From contig DASVLJ010000039.1 of assembly GCA_036384915.1 (NCBI GenBank), positions 1 through 60,921 on the forward strand: DNA of 60,921 bases, written 5' to 3'. The notes under the pieces were generated by a model that saw only the letters and a list, made by a program, of their open reading frames with translations, made no database searches and was not told the origin of the DNA. Shown here in pieces: positions 1 to 7,783 of this stretch (the stretch's first letter is position 1; each line of letters opens with the position of its first letter). Origin of the DNA: PKWO01 sp036384915. GTDB taxonomy: Bacteria > Pseudomonadota > Gammaproteobacteria > Burkholderiales > Burkholderiaceae_D. A program made the translations under genes and the position numbers.

Positions 1-125
1 CAATGGATGGAGAAAAGTCCCACTTTGCCCCCGTTTTTCCGGCTGTAGCTACGGCTACAGTCCTCAAAAGCGAGGCCAAATTGGGCTCTTTTCCCACCCA
101 TTTCGCTTCGACTCGTTCTGCCGCG
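1..125. repeat. Diverged intergenic repeat with a hairpin
   Basis: This non-coding stretch contains a 7 bp hairpin (CTGTAGC at 43-49, GCTACAG at 54-60). Read on the minus strand it has the same order of landmarks as the element at 19083-19243: a TCGAAGCGAAA block, a TGGGTGGG-like block, a central hairpin and a purine-rich tail. I read it as a second, diverged member of that family, cut by the window edge. Positions 126-234 show nothing I can identify. Confidence 0.45.
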
Positions 126-234
126 CAGACTCCTAGCACACCACGAGATGATTCGATACGAAAACTTTCTTGCTTCGACAGGGCTTTACTTCTTGTGCGG
201 CCTGATCTGGTGGCCGGAATGCACCCTGTGGGAA

Positions 235-654
235 TTACTTTCCCCGAAGCGCATTTACAATTCCCTGACCAATACCTTTAAACCCCTGTCCAAGCTCGGC
301 AAATGAGGCTTGCGACGATTTTGTGCCGTCATCCTGATCCAGCCCCAGCGCGCGGGCAGCATTGATGATTCCCAGCCCCTTTGCGACCGTGTAGAGCGGC
401 GTCGCAACGGCCATTTGCAGGCCGCCCAATACCGGGCTGTTTTGCACCGTTTCCCTTGCATATGCCTGATGTTCATAGGGGCCGATATAGTCCTGTACGG
501 CCTGATTTTGCGGGTATTGGTTGCGCAGGTTGATCAGCGTTCCCCACGGCATGCAGTTCATCTGCTCTTGCGTCGGCAAGCCAGCCGGCAATCGGGTGGG
601 CGGCGCGGTTTGCGCCGGCTGCGGCGCCGCGGGAGAGGGGTTTTCTTTGTCCAT
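235..654 (-). CDS. Phage hypothetical protein, possible internal virion protein
   Basis: This 139-residue protein is the last visible gene of the late operon, 3 bp after the lipase gene. Its N-terminus is rich in Pro, Ala and Gln. Its C-terminus is glycine-rich and ends in QGIVNALRGK, which resembles the GI-I/V-x-GA-R/M motif found at the ends of several neighbouring late proteins. No enzymatic motif is visible and I do not recognise a family. The motif hints that it belongs with the internal virion proteins rather than with lysis. Confidence 0.55.
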   Translation of the reverse strand: MDKENPSPAAPQPAQTAPPTRLPAGLPTQEQMNCMPWGTLINLRNQYPQNQAVQDYIGPYEHQAYARETVQNSPVLGGLQMAVATPLYTVAKGLGIINAARALGLDQDDGTKSSQASFAELGQGFKGIGQGIVNALRGK

Positions 655-657
655 GGT

Positions 658-1248
658 CTACAAATCGGCGATGACCGCCGCTATGGCATGATCCTCGATA
701 TTGGGGAAGATAGAGGCGGGCTTTCCAAACCGTGTGACAGGCCCGGCGTGCTGCCAGTCTTCACCTGGTATGTCCAGGGGCACCAGCGGCACCACGTCGC
801 GCCCATGGTGGTAGATGTGCAGATCGATGCCGGCCTCTTGAATGATGTGCGCCAAGGCGGCATCGATCGAGGTTCTCGGCGGCTCGAAAGCGTGGACGGC
901 TTTCGGCGCCCTCCCCGCCCTGGCCAGGCGCGCAGCGAGGTAGATTGCGCCGGCAGCACCCTCGGAATGGCCCGTCAGCGCTACCGGCAGCAGTTTTGCC
1001 ACATCCGGCCACACTTCGTCAAACGCAAGCCAAATGCCACAGTGCACCTGGCCGAACTCGCCGGCATCGTGCAGCAGCGCATCCGCATCGGCTCCCAAAC
1101 ACGCAAGGTTATTGGTGCCTGGGATGCTGAGCACCAGGCCGATTTCCGTGCTGTTGAAGACGATGCGGCCGGCGCCGGATGGTGCGCCGATGTCTGGGGT
1201 TGCGGTATAGGCTTGCCGGGCGAGGATGGCGTAGCCGCGCGGCGTCAT
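658..1248 (-). CDS. Class 3-like lipase / alpha-beta hydrolase in the lysis cassette
   Basis: This 196-residue protein carries the complete triad expected of a class 3 lipase. The nucleophile elbow GHSEG is at 93-97 (Ser95), an acid in the RDVVPLVP segment is Asp151, and His187 is in IEDHA. It probably hydrolyses ester bonds of lipids. I chose the ATG at 1248 because it overlaps the upstream stop codon as ATGA, although the frame stays open further upstream. No signal peptide is seen, so a holin or cell disruption would have to release it. Its place directly after the holin-like gene and lipoprotein gene suggests a role in lysis or envelope disruption, which is inference. Confidence 0.75.
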   Translation of the reverse strand: MTPRGYAILARQAYTATPDIGAPSGAGRIVFNSTEIGLVLSIPGTNNLACLGADADALLHDAGEFGQVHCGIWLAFDEVWPDVAKLLPVALTGHSEGAAGAIYLAARLARAGRAPKAVHAFEPPRTSIDAALAHIIQEAGIDLHIYHHGRDVVPLVPLDIPGEDWQHAGPVTRFGKPASIFPNIEDHAIAAVIADL

Positions 1249-1559
1249 TGCGCTTTTTGCGCCGAGCTGGCCGGCGCGGCGATGGCTGCCGGCAACGTGG
1301 TTTCCGGCGCGTTGTTGACGCTCTGCGGCAGGCAAGCGGCCTTGGCCACCGGGATGGCCTGCGGGTTACGCAGGATCGCGCCATATGGCCACGCACAGAT
1401 CGCATCCATGGTGGTCTTGATGGCGTTGTCGTTTGCCACCTCGATGCCCTTCCTGGCAGCGCTCTCGTAGCCGGCATAGGCTGAGCCGGTCACCGTGGTA
1501 CAGCCCGACTGGCATGCGGCCAAGCCCAGGGCTGCGGCAAGCAACAGCAATTTTTTCAT
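1245..1559 (-). CDS. Small lipoprotein, outer-membrane spanin candidate
   Basis: This 104-residue protein begins MKKLLLLAAALGLAAC, a lipoprotein signal with the lipobox LAAC (Cys16), so the mature protein is predicted to be lipid-anchored. The ATG at 1559 overlaps the stop of the upstream holin-like gene as ATGA, and the stop overlaps the lipase start in the same way. The C-terminal 30 residues are Ala/Pro-rich. Position and type fit an o-spanin or a superinfection-exclusion lipoprotein. No homology proves either role. Confidence 0.65.
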   Translation of the reverse strand: MKKLLLLAAALGLAACQSGCTTVTGSAYAGYESAARKGIEVANDNAIKTTMDAICAWPYGAILRNPQAIPVAKAACLPQSVNNAPETTLPAAIAAPASSAQKAQ

Positions 1560-1768
1560 GATCGATTTCCTTCCTTGGTTGAAGTCGCCGGGGAATCGCC
1601 CGGCTGGCGAAGATGCCAGATGCCCAGACCGGAAATGACGGTCGTGGCACCAAGCTTGACCTGGGCCATGTCGGCGGCCAGCAACGGCATGGCATAGGCG
1701 ATGTAGCAGGCCGCGATCCATGCCGCCGCGGCGAGACTGCCGATGGCGATTTTTTGCCATGTGTTCAT
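1556..1768 (-). CDS. Holin-like small membrane protein
   Basis: This 70-residue protein has a hydrophobic segment at about residues 7-30, a weaker one at about 38-52, and a charged C-terminal tail. That is the size and layout of a class II holin. The ATG at 1768 follows a GGGAG ribosome-binding site. A TTG codon at 1780 would add only four residues and overlap that site. The gene lies between the endolysin gene and the lipoprotein and lipase genes, as expected in a lysis cassette. A terminator hairpin sits immediately upstream. Confidence 0.6.
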   Translation of the reverse strand: MNTWQKIAIGSLAAAAWIAACYIAYAMPLLAADMAQVKLGATTVISGLGIWHLRQPGDSPATSTKEGNRS

Positions 1769-1778
1769 AGAGACTCCC

Positions 1779-1804
1779 AAAAAAGAAAGCCGCCCGGAGG
1801 CGGC
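1779..1804 (-). terminator. Rho-independent terminator upstream of the holin-like gene
   Basis: On the minus strand a GCCGCC/GGCGGC hairpin (1789-1804) is followed by a T-rich run interrupted by one C (1779-1788). It ends about 10 nt before the holin-like start codon, so an unmodified RNA polymerase would stop between the endolysin gene and the rest of the lysis genes. Confidence 0.75.
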
Positions 1805-1853
1805 ATGAGCAAGGCTGCGATGAGTAAGGCTGTGTTCGGACTATGGATGCGAA

Positions 1854-2342
1854 TCAGCTTCGGTTCGCGTCGAACTGCTTGAGCTTGTGGCTGGTGATGA
1901 GCGCACCGATCGTGTCGGCGTAATGCGGGTCGGTCGCATAACCGGCGGCCTGCACGGCGCGCGCAAAAGCGATGCTGTCGCCGGTATGCGCGAAGGCCGG
2001 TTTGTAGCGCTCATTGCCGGTCAGGAAAGCAGCATGGTCCTCGAAGCCCTCTTTCAGCGACGCATATTTGCGAAACGGCGCCTGGATGATCACGTAATGG
2101 CCTTGCAGGAATTCGCGCGTCGGCCACATCTGCGTTGGCCCGGCCCAGCCGCCTATGGCCTTGATGCCGAAAAAATTAAAATCCTCTTGCGACAGGCCGG
2201 AACCGTCCCATGCGCTTTCCACCGCGGCCTGCGCCATGGTGAAGCTGGCCGGGATGCCGGTATCGGCCTGGGTTTTCTGCGCGGCGGCGAGGACGAAGGG
2301 GAAGAAGACTTCCGGTGCCATCCTGGGTTGTAGTGCGGTCAT
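1854..2342 (-). CDS. Endolysin, glucosaminidase (GH73, FlgJ-like)
   Basis: This 162-residue protein consists almost wholly of a mannosyl-glycoprotein endo-beta-N-acetylglucosaminidase-like domain. The motif MAQAAVESAWDGSGLS holds the probable catalytic Glu42, followed by the FNFFGIKA block and a YASLKEGFEDHAAFL segment typical of FlgJ and AcmA enzymes. It would cut glycan strands of peptidoglycan. There is no signal peptide, so export should depend on a holin. The start overlaps the upstream stop as ATGA. Confidence 0.85.
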   Translation of the reverse strand: MTALQPRMAPEVFFPFVLAAAQKTQADTGIPASFTMAQAAVESAWDGSGLSQEDFNFFGIKAIGGWAGPTQMWPTREFLQGHYVIIQAPFRKYASLKEGFEDHAAFLTGNERYKPAFAHTGDSIAFARAVQAAGYATDPHYADTIGALITSHKLKQFDANRS

Positions 2343-2797
2343 GCTTTGACTTCCTCATCGGGTGAAAAAACGAAATCCTTGCGCTTGAGCATCTGCATCT
2401 GCCAGGTCGGGCCATCGAGATTGTGGATGCCGTGGTCTGCGCCGGTATGGTGCCGCTTGCACAGGACGACATTGGCATTCCATTCGCTATCGATGAAGGT
2501 TTCCGGATGCGCGGGGTCAAAGTCGCTCCAATCGAAATCGGGCACCAGCGCTTTGACGCGCTCCCAATCCACGCCGTTCGAGTCGCACCATTCCACATGC
2601 GCGTGGTGCAGTTCGAGAGGGTGTTCGTGATCGCAATGGCCGTTGTCCACCGCGCAGCGTGCATCGGGGTTGTGCGCGATCAGCTTGCGCCGCGTGCGTT
2701 CGAACACCGGCGTGTTGCTGCGGTCGGGATGATCGGGGATGTACACCGCGATCGACAGCGTGCGCCGCTGCAAATGCTCATGTTCGGGCGCGCTCAT
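2339..2797 (-). CDS. HNH-like zinc-binding protein within the lysis cassette
   Basis: This 152-residue protein starts MSAPEHEH at an ATG overlapping the upstream stop as ATGA. A cysteine and histidine cluster (CAVDNGHCDHEHPLELHHAHVEW) is followed about 45 residues later by NVVLCKRHHTGADHG, the layout of an HNH-type metal-binding fold with a central HH pair. HNH proteins in phages are homing endonucleases or packaging nucleases. This one sits far from the terminase, so its role is open. A structural zinc protein is also possible. Confidence 0.6.
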   Translation of the reverse strand: MSAPEHEHLQRRTLSIAVYIPDHPDRSNTPVFERTRRKLIAHNPDARCAVDNGHCDHEHPLELHHAHVEWCDSNGVDWERVKALVPDFDWSDFDPAHPETFIDSEWNANVVLCKRHHTGADHGIHNLDGPTWQMQMLKRKDFVFSPDEEVKA

Positions 2798-3060
2798 GGC
2801 TTGTCCGCCTTCCGGTCCAGCAGGTCGAAGAAGCGTTCCATGTTGTGTTCCAGGCGCTCCACCGATTTCCCGACCTGCATCACGGCGTCGCGGATATCGT
2901 CCTTGCGCGCATAATCGCGCACCACCTCCAGCTTGAAGGCGTTCAAATCCTCCTGCGTATCCTGGTTCTTCGACGCCACGCCGCGAAAAATCCACCACAG
3001 CACGGCGGCGAATCCGCCGACACCGAGTTCGACGAGCCAATGAATGAGATCGCTTTCCAT
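2794..3060 (-). CDS. Membrane-anchored coiled-coil protein at the head of the lysis genes
   Basis: This 88-residue protein has one N-terminal transmembrane segment (about residues 8-28, with LGVGGFAAVLWWIF) and a charged, heptad-rich C-terminal helix (QVGKSVERLEHNMERFFDLLD). Such proteins are common at the start of phage lysis cassettes and may be i-spanin- or XhlA-like. It follows a terminator directly and overlaps the HNH-like gene as ATGA. Confidence 0.6.
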   Translation of the reverse strand: MESDLIHWLVELGVGGFAAVLWWIFRGVASKNQDTQEDLNAFKLEVVRDYARKDDIRDAVMQVGKSVERLEHNMERFFDLLDRKADKP

Positions 3061-3080
3061 ATTGAGTCCTGCGCCTTTAC

Positions 3081-3108
3081 AAAAAACAAAACCCGCTCGC
3101 GGCGGGTT
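3081..3108 (-). terminator. Rho-independent terminator before the lysis genes
   Basis: On the minus strand ACCCGC and GCGGGT arms (3091-3107) enclose a 5 nt loop and are followed by a T-rich stretch (3081-3090). It separates the cargo and immunity genes from the lysis genes and ends about 20 nt before the coiled-coil protein start. The rest of the gap up to 3243 shows no gene. Confidence 0.75.
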
Positions 3109-3243
3109 GGGGGTGAAAACTGCGGGGATTTTTGTTTAACAAACCATTGCGGCAACGGCGGCAGAAGAAACGCCGCATTAGGTCGAATGAGATGAAGCGG
3201 AACGCCGCCAGGCGCTCCAAAGGTGCTCGCCTGCGGCGGCACC

Positions 3244-3819
3244 TCAGCTAATTGGAATTTCCTCCAATTTCACATCGATCAGTTGCGACTCTTCCAGAAC
3301 GGAAAAGTCATCCGTGCCGTCATGTAATCCATGCGAGGCGACAAAACTTGTTCCGTCGTCGCACCGAAAGCGCAATCCGACTTCTCTTGGCCGCGCTTCT
3401 TCTTTCGCATTTTTTCCGGCCCGCTTCAGGATGGCCAACTCGCTGAGAGTCCGGCCATTGAAATGCCGCCAACCTCTGGCGGCAAATCGGCCGGAGTCGG
3501 CAATCGCGCAAAGCTCCTTGTCCTGATCCAATGCAGACGCACCATCGCTTGCCTTCTGTGCGGCTTCGTCCCACACAATCACGCTCGCACGCGAGGGGTC
3601 GCTTGTCAAACCCAGAATTGCGCCGCCTTCAAAGTAGATTGCCAGCGGTCCGGCGGTCAAAGAAAACGCCTGTTCGTCGCGCGTGCCGCAGTGGCTGGCA
3701 ACCTCTTCGGCCGGCCACCAGCTATATCTGACGAGGCGCAGTATCCGCTTGCCAACATAGCTCCGAAGAAGGTCAATCGATTTTGATGGCACGCCAAAAG
3801 TCGAAAAAATTCCGTTCAT
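3244..3819 (-). CDS. Hypothetical cytoplasmic protein, candidate immunity protein
   Basis: This 191-residue protein has no signal peptide or membrane segment and no family I recognise. It contains the phrase FSLTAGPLAIYFEGGAILGL and a C-terminal FRCDDGTSFVASHGLHDG stretch, typical of small beta-rich immunity-like proteins. It is the second of two genes placed directly after the modular cargo enzymes, before a terminator. Its base composition is lower in GC than the structural genes, suggesting later acquisition. The immunity role is inferred from position only. Confidence 0.5.
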   Translation of the reverse strand: MNGIFSTFGVPSKSIDLLRSYVGKRILRLVRYSWWPAEEVASHCGTRDEQAFSLTAGPLAIYFEGGAILGLTSDPSRASVIVWDEAAQKASDGASALDQDKELCAIADSGRFAARGWRHFNGRTLSELAILKRAGKNAKEEARPREVGLRFRCDDGTSFVASHGLHDGTDDFSVLEESQLIDVKLEEIPIS

Positions 3820-3851
3820 ATATTTGTGGCATCGCGGGCAGGCAAATGAAA

Positions 3852-4550
3852 CTACTCACTTAAGGTGGGCTGATCAGAACACCCTGCCAATTCCGATTGA
3901 GGAAACATCTCTTGCGCATCTGCCGGCAATCCTTCAGGAAAAAGCTTATGTTCCGAAGCGCGATATCCGTAAACAATGGCAATAGCACTTTTTTTAGGAT
4001 TGTTAGCCACCATTAGTTCAACCACAGTGGCTGACATATAAACATGCGCCTGCACCGGGGTCTTCTCGTTAATCCATTTCTCGTCGCCCGCTTCAGTAAT
4101 AACCGCCCTTCCATCAGTTGTGAAATCGACTTTCGCCGAGTAGTCCCCTCCCACGTAAAGTACCGATTTTACAGGCCAGCAGCCAGTAACCCTGTGAAAG
4201 TCTGAACCTAAAGCGAGATCTTCACGTCTGATCCAAGCATCCGGCCTCTCCTCCGTCCCTTTTCGAGCTTTTTTCCCACTCGTGCCTTTTATTGGAACCC
4301 AGCCGAGCGGCGCATTTGCTGCCCGGCCGGAATCCACGGGAAGCACATCCAACCAATGCGCAGTCCAAACTGGTGGCACATCTTTGGTAGATGATGGAAA
4401 CAAAGGCGCCTCGTCAACGGCCACATACACTATCTTCGGAATCGAGCCGCGCGACTGCGCTCGTTCAACTGCTTCCGCCTTGATTGCATGGATTTGCGTC
4501 GCAAACGCGATAAAGCTTGCCACACCGACTTTGATCCAGCGACTACGCAT
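3852..4550 (-). CDS. Exported hypothetical protein, candidate periplasmic immunity protein
   Basis: I chose the ATG at 4550 because it follows a GGAGGC ribosome-binding site, giving 232 residues. The N-terminus MRSRWIKVGVASFIAFATQI is a Sec signal with probable cleavage near HAIKA-EA, so the protein should reach the periplasm. Two cysteines lie in the mature part (TGCWPV and AGCSDQ). It follows a gene for a probable peptidoglycan peptidase by 19 bp. A periplasmic partner next to a cell-wall enzyme suggests immunity. No known immunity family was recognised. Confidence 0.55.
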   Translation of the reverse strand: MRSRWIKVGVASFIAFATQIHAIKAEAVERAQSRGSIPKIVYVAVDEAPLFPSSTKDVPPVWTAHWLDVLPVDSGRAANAPLGWVPIKGTSGKKARKGTEERPDAWIRREDLALGSDFHRVTGCWPVKSVLYVGGDYSAKVDFTTDGRAVITEAGDEKWINEKTPVQAHVYMSATVVELMVANNPKKSAIAIVYGYRASEHKLFPEGLPADAQEMFPQSELAGCSDQPTLSE

Positions 4551-4569
4551 TTTTTTGCCTCCTATATTC

Positions 4570-6177
4570 CTACAAGCCAAAGTGCAAGTGGTTTTTGTGT
4601 AAAGTCGCATTGCCAAATCCAACCGTTTGCCCCTGGGAATTTACCATGACATCAGAATTGTCCACATAATCATGATGGACATTTTTCCACATCCGCCATG
4701 GTTGGAATATCTGACGCATTCCGGGCTCATCAAGCAAATTATCAGTAAATCTCTCCACGATGTCGGGCTCATCTCTTGCAGGAGAATGATTAGTGTAACC
4801 GTAATTATTAACGTCCACGCCATTGATCAAGTTGATATCCAAAGCGCGGCTGGAAATATGTGGCGAATTGACATTGGGTAGCGGCGAGGTTCCTCCAGTT
4901 ATTGCCTGATAATCGTTTGGATGCGGACGCCATGCACCGTTAATTCGGAAGCTGGTCACCCCATCGGTCTTGAAGGCTGCGTCAATTGCAGCGCTATATA
5001 CGTCAAAGTCTGTCTTTCGCAATGCTTCGTCAGCACTCACGCCGAGGCTACCCGCCACGCTCGCAAAGGTCTTGTCCCAGGTAATGCGAATTGTTCGGTC
5101 ATCCTGCGTCACGTCAACGTAGCGGCCCCGAGTAACATTGCCATTGGCGTCCAATACCGGATGGATGTTGCTATAAAATTCATATCTATCATGCAATTCC
5201 CTGTCGGACGCTTGGCTAAACGCCGTTATCGCACGAACGAAAGCCGGCGAACTTTGATCGTCCACTCTCCCCGCGAGCTGCGCCGCGGTTGTCCCGCGTT
5301 GCTCCCCCATTGGATAGCCGTAGTAGTAAAAGAGAAGAGACTTGGAGGTCGATATGTCCAAAGGATCTACGGTTGAACCACTGGCTATCTGCGCATTCAC
5401 TGCCTTCAAATAGGCCCTGTGATTTGCGCGATCAGAAACGTCAAAACTTGCAATAAGCGGCTTGCCAGGACTCGTCGCAGCGGGCGTCGATGAGCGTGAG
5501 TCAGGAGCTTCATCGGCCCCGGCGCCGAAGCTGGTCAAGTCCTTGCCATCACTGTCGGCACCCATCCCCGCAGCCGCATCCATTACCGCTTGCCTGTCCG
5601 GTGCAAACGCCTGATTTGACGCGGCATCGACCGGCCTCACACCCGCTGCGGCGAGCATAGCGACATCGTAGGGGTCGGCAGGCGCGGAACTGGGCGAATT
5701 CGGCGCGACGGCCTCCATCCCTCCTGCGGCAACCGGCCCGCCTGCGATGAAGCCGTTGTTGGACGGCGTGTTCGATAGCGGAATCTGCGCTGCCGTTGCG
5801 CCGTCCGTCGGTGCCACCTGCCCTGGAACGCCGGCCGTAAGAAGTGGATTCGGTACATTCGCCGTAGCGGGATAAGGGGTGGCGCCAAGCGATATCGGCT
5901 GGCTGATTGCAGGTGCGCTTGCTGCGGCATTGCCGGCAGACGCCTGCGCATCTCCGACACCCGGGCCATCCTGCCCTTCCATTTTCAGGCTTTGGGCTGC
6001 CGCCATGACGGCGGCGTTTTTTTGTGCTTCCAAGGTTGCGTTCAGTGCTGACAGGCCGGAAGTATCGTTGTCTGGCCCCGGCTGATCAGCGAGGGCATGC
6101 TCTGCATCGAAGGCCGGGCTCATGCCCCGCCGTGCGCCGTTGATGATGCCGGCTTGCATGAGGTCAGCACTCATCAT
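4570..6177 (-). CDS. Modular cargo protein: shared N-terminal domain plus M15-like peptidase domain
   Basis: This 535-residue protein has two parts. The first about 110 residues, including QAGIINGARRGMSPAFDAEH, are nearly identical to the upstream gene product, and a second shared block DVAMLAAAGV follows near residue 190. The C-terminal about 150 residues look like a LAS/M15 zinc peptidase: a SPHISSRALDI motif (His440, Asp447) and a final HKNHLHFGL (His530, His532). Such enzymes cleave peptidoglycan peptides. It overlaps the upstream gene. The shared N-terminus looks like a sorting or packaging domain and the C-terminus like a replaceable enzyme. Virion delivery is inferred. Confidence 0.65.
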   Translation of the reverse strand: MMSADLMQAGIINGARRGMSPAFDAEHALADQPGPDNDTSGLSALNATLEAQKNAAVMAAAQSLKMEGQDGPGVGDAQASAGNAAASAPAISQPISLGATPYPATANVPNPLLTAGVPGQVAPTDGATAAQIPLSNTPSNNGFIAGGPVAAGGMEAVAPNSPSSAPADPYDVAMLAAAGVRPVDAASNQAFAPDRQAVMDAAAGMGADSDGKDLTSFGAGADEAPDSRSSTPAATSPGKPLIASFDVSDRANHRAYLKAVNAQIASGSTVDPLDISTSKSLLFYYYGYPMGEQRGTTAAQLAGRVDDQSSPAFVRAITAFSQASDRELHDRYEFYSNIHPVLDANGNVTRGRYVDVTQDDRTIRITWDKTFASVAGSLGVSADEALRKTDFDVYSAAIDAAFKTDGVTSFRINGAWRPHPNDYQAITGGTSPLPNVNSPHISSRALDINLINGVDVNNYGYTNHSPARDEPDIVERFTDNLLDEPGMRQIFQPWRMWKNVHHDYVDNSDVMVNSQGQTVGFGNATLHKNHLHFGL

Positions 6178-7244
6178 TGCGGTGCATACATATACACTTT
6201 CACTTGCGGTCTCTTGTCCGCCCCGAACGCATAGTGATAAGGGATCACGGCATTTTGCGGCCCGATGTTTGCCACCGACGGGTTGGTCGCCGCTTGAGCA
6301 TTATTCGCATTCGGCCTGACAGTGACGGTATGGCCGTGACCATTTGCGTTGCTCCATGCCATGACGACTAGCTTTCCCTCATTAGCATTGGCTTGCGCGT
6401 CACCGAGGTCGATGCGCCGCCAGCCAGTCCCTGGTGTGGAGGCTGCCTGAGCGAGGTTCGCGGCCTGCGTATTGGCATTGTAAAACGTTCCCGCAGCTGA
6501 GCCGAGCGGCGCAGTGTTCGCACCGATAGCTTTGGCAATATAGTACGTCCCTTCGCTGCAGTGAGTCGTCGAGCCTTGGGGATGGAAAGCCGGCTTGGCA
6601 ATGGCGCTATCCTGGGCTGATTTCAGCGTCTGCACCTGCCGCTGCATTGCGGTCGCCGGCGCCACAGGGGCATCTCCGGCAGCGCTCATACGCTGCCCAT
6701 CAATTTCAATCAGCGGCGTGCCTTCCAGCATAGCCTGTATTCTGGTTGACGCCGGCAGATTGGGGGCCGCATCGTTCGGCTTTACACCCGCTGCGGCGAG
6801 CATCGCGACATCGGAAGGGTCGGCGCCCACCGGGCCGGACGGGTCTTGCGTGGCAGCGCCGGTTTCTCCCGGCACGCCGCCCGCCGGCGCCGCTGAACCT
6901 GTAACGTCAGCCGCAGAGGCCGGGTTCGATGCATTCGCCACGGTGGCATACGGCGCGGTGCCAAGCGATATCGGCAGGCTGATTGCAGGGGCGCTTGCCG
7001 CGGCATTGCCGGCAGACGCCTGCGCATCTCCGCCGCCTGGACCGTCCTGCCCTTCCATTTTCAGGCCTTGGGCTGCCGCCATGACGGCGGCGTTTTTTTG
7101 CGCTGCCAAGCTTGCGTTCAGCGCCGACAGGCCGGAAGTATCGTTGTCCGGCCCCGGCGGATCGGCGAAGGCTTGCTCTGCATCGAAGGCCGGGCTCATG
7201 CTCCGCCGCGCGCCGTTGATGATGCCTGCGCTCATGTCCGTCAT
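6174..7244 (-). CDS. Modular cargo protein: shared N-terminal domain plus papain/NlpC-like domain
   Basis: This 356-residue protein shares its N-terminal domain with the next gene product (SAGIINGARRSMSPAFDAEQ and the following 90 residues) and the DVAMLAAAGV block. Its C-terminal about 130 residues are different and resemble a papain-like peptidoglycan amidase. THCSEGTYYIAKAIG supplies a candidate nucleophile Cys229, and NGHGHTVTVRP supplies His303 or His305. A VVMAW strand precedes the histidine as in NlpC and CHAP folds. It starts as an ATGA overlap with the upstream gene. The family assignment of the C-terminus rests on motif spacing only. Confidence 0.6.
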   Translation of the reverse strand: MTDMSAGIINGARRSMSPAFDAEQAFADPPGPDNDTSGLSALNASLAAQKNAAVMAAAQGLKMEGQDGPGGGDAQASAGNAAASAPAISLPISLGTAPYATVANASNPASAADVTGSAAPAGGVPGETGAATQDPSGPVGADPSDVAMLAAAGVKPNDAAPNLPASTRIQAMLEGTPLIEIDGQRMSAAGDAPVAPATAMQRQVQTLKSAQDSAIAKPAFHPQGSTTHCSEGTYYIAKAIGANTAPLGSAAGTFYNANTQAANLAQAASTPGTGWRRIDLGDAQANANEGKLVVMAWSNANGHGHTVTVRPNANNAQAATNPSVANIGPQNAVIPYHYAFGADKRPQVKVYMYAPQ

Positions 7245-7783
7245 CGATTCCCCCTCATGGCGCCGCGGACAATGCCGCCCCCCGTGCCTGCTGCCGCCGG
7301 CTGCACCTGGGCGTGTTGCCGGCCTTGGCGCAGGGTTTGGGCCTGCGCCATCCCATGCGCCAACACCTGGTGTACCTGGTTTTGCTTGAGGCCCAGCATG
7401 CGCAATACGTAGTTGCCGAGCAGTTGCGTCGCGCGCGCCAGGGCTTGCGGGGTCACTTGCACGCGGCCCGCCTTCTCGAGGAAATCGAGGATTTCACACA
7501 GCAGCACGGTGGCCACCGGCACGGCGATCTGGATCGGCATCCTGCCGCCGGATTGCTTGATCAGCACGCCGGTCAGGTTGGCCGCGCCCAGCGCGGCGTT
7601 GTCGATCGGGTCCGGCGTCGAAGCCAGCTTGGCCATGATTTTTTGCTGGACCGCGGGCGAATAAAACAATTGGGCCGCCGCGTGCGAGGCCATGGCAAAC
7701 GCCTGCCGCATCTGCGGCTTGAGCTTCGATGCGATCTGCTGCTCGGTCTGCAGCAGCAGTTGGTTGTTGGTTTGGCCGATCAT
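7241..7783 (-). CDS. Phage hypothetical protein, possible internal virion protein
   Basis: This 180-residue, Gln- and Ala-rich and mostly helical protein contains segments such as LLLQTEQQIASKLKPQMRQA and VATVLLCEILDFLEKAGRVQ. It ends GGGIVRGAMRGNR, one of the terminal GI-I/V-x-GA-R/M motifs shared by late proteins here. It overlaps both neighbours at start and stop. It may be an ejection or inner-core protein. I do not recognise the family. Confidence 0.55.
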   Translation of the reverse strand: MIGQTNNQLLLQTEQQIASKLKPQMRQAFAMASHAAAQLFYSPAVQQKIMAKLASTPDPIDNAALGAANLTGVLIKQSGGRMPIQIAVPVATVLLCEILDFLEKAGRVQVTPQALARATQLLGNYVLRMLGLKQNQVHQVLAHGMAQAQTLRQGRQHAQVQPAAAGTGGGIVRGAMRGNR

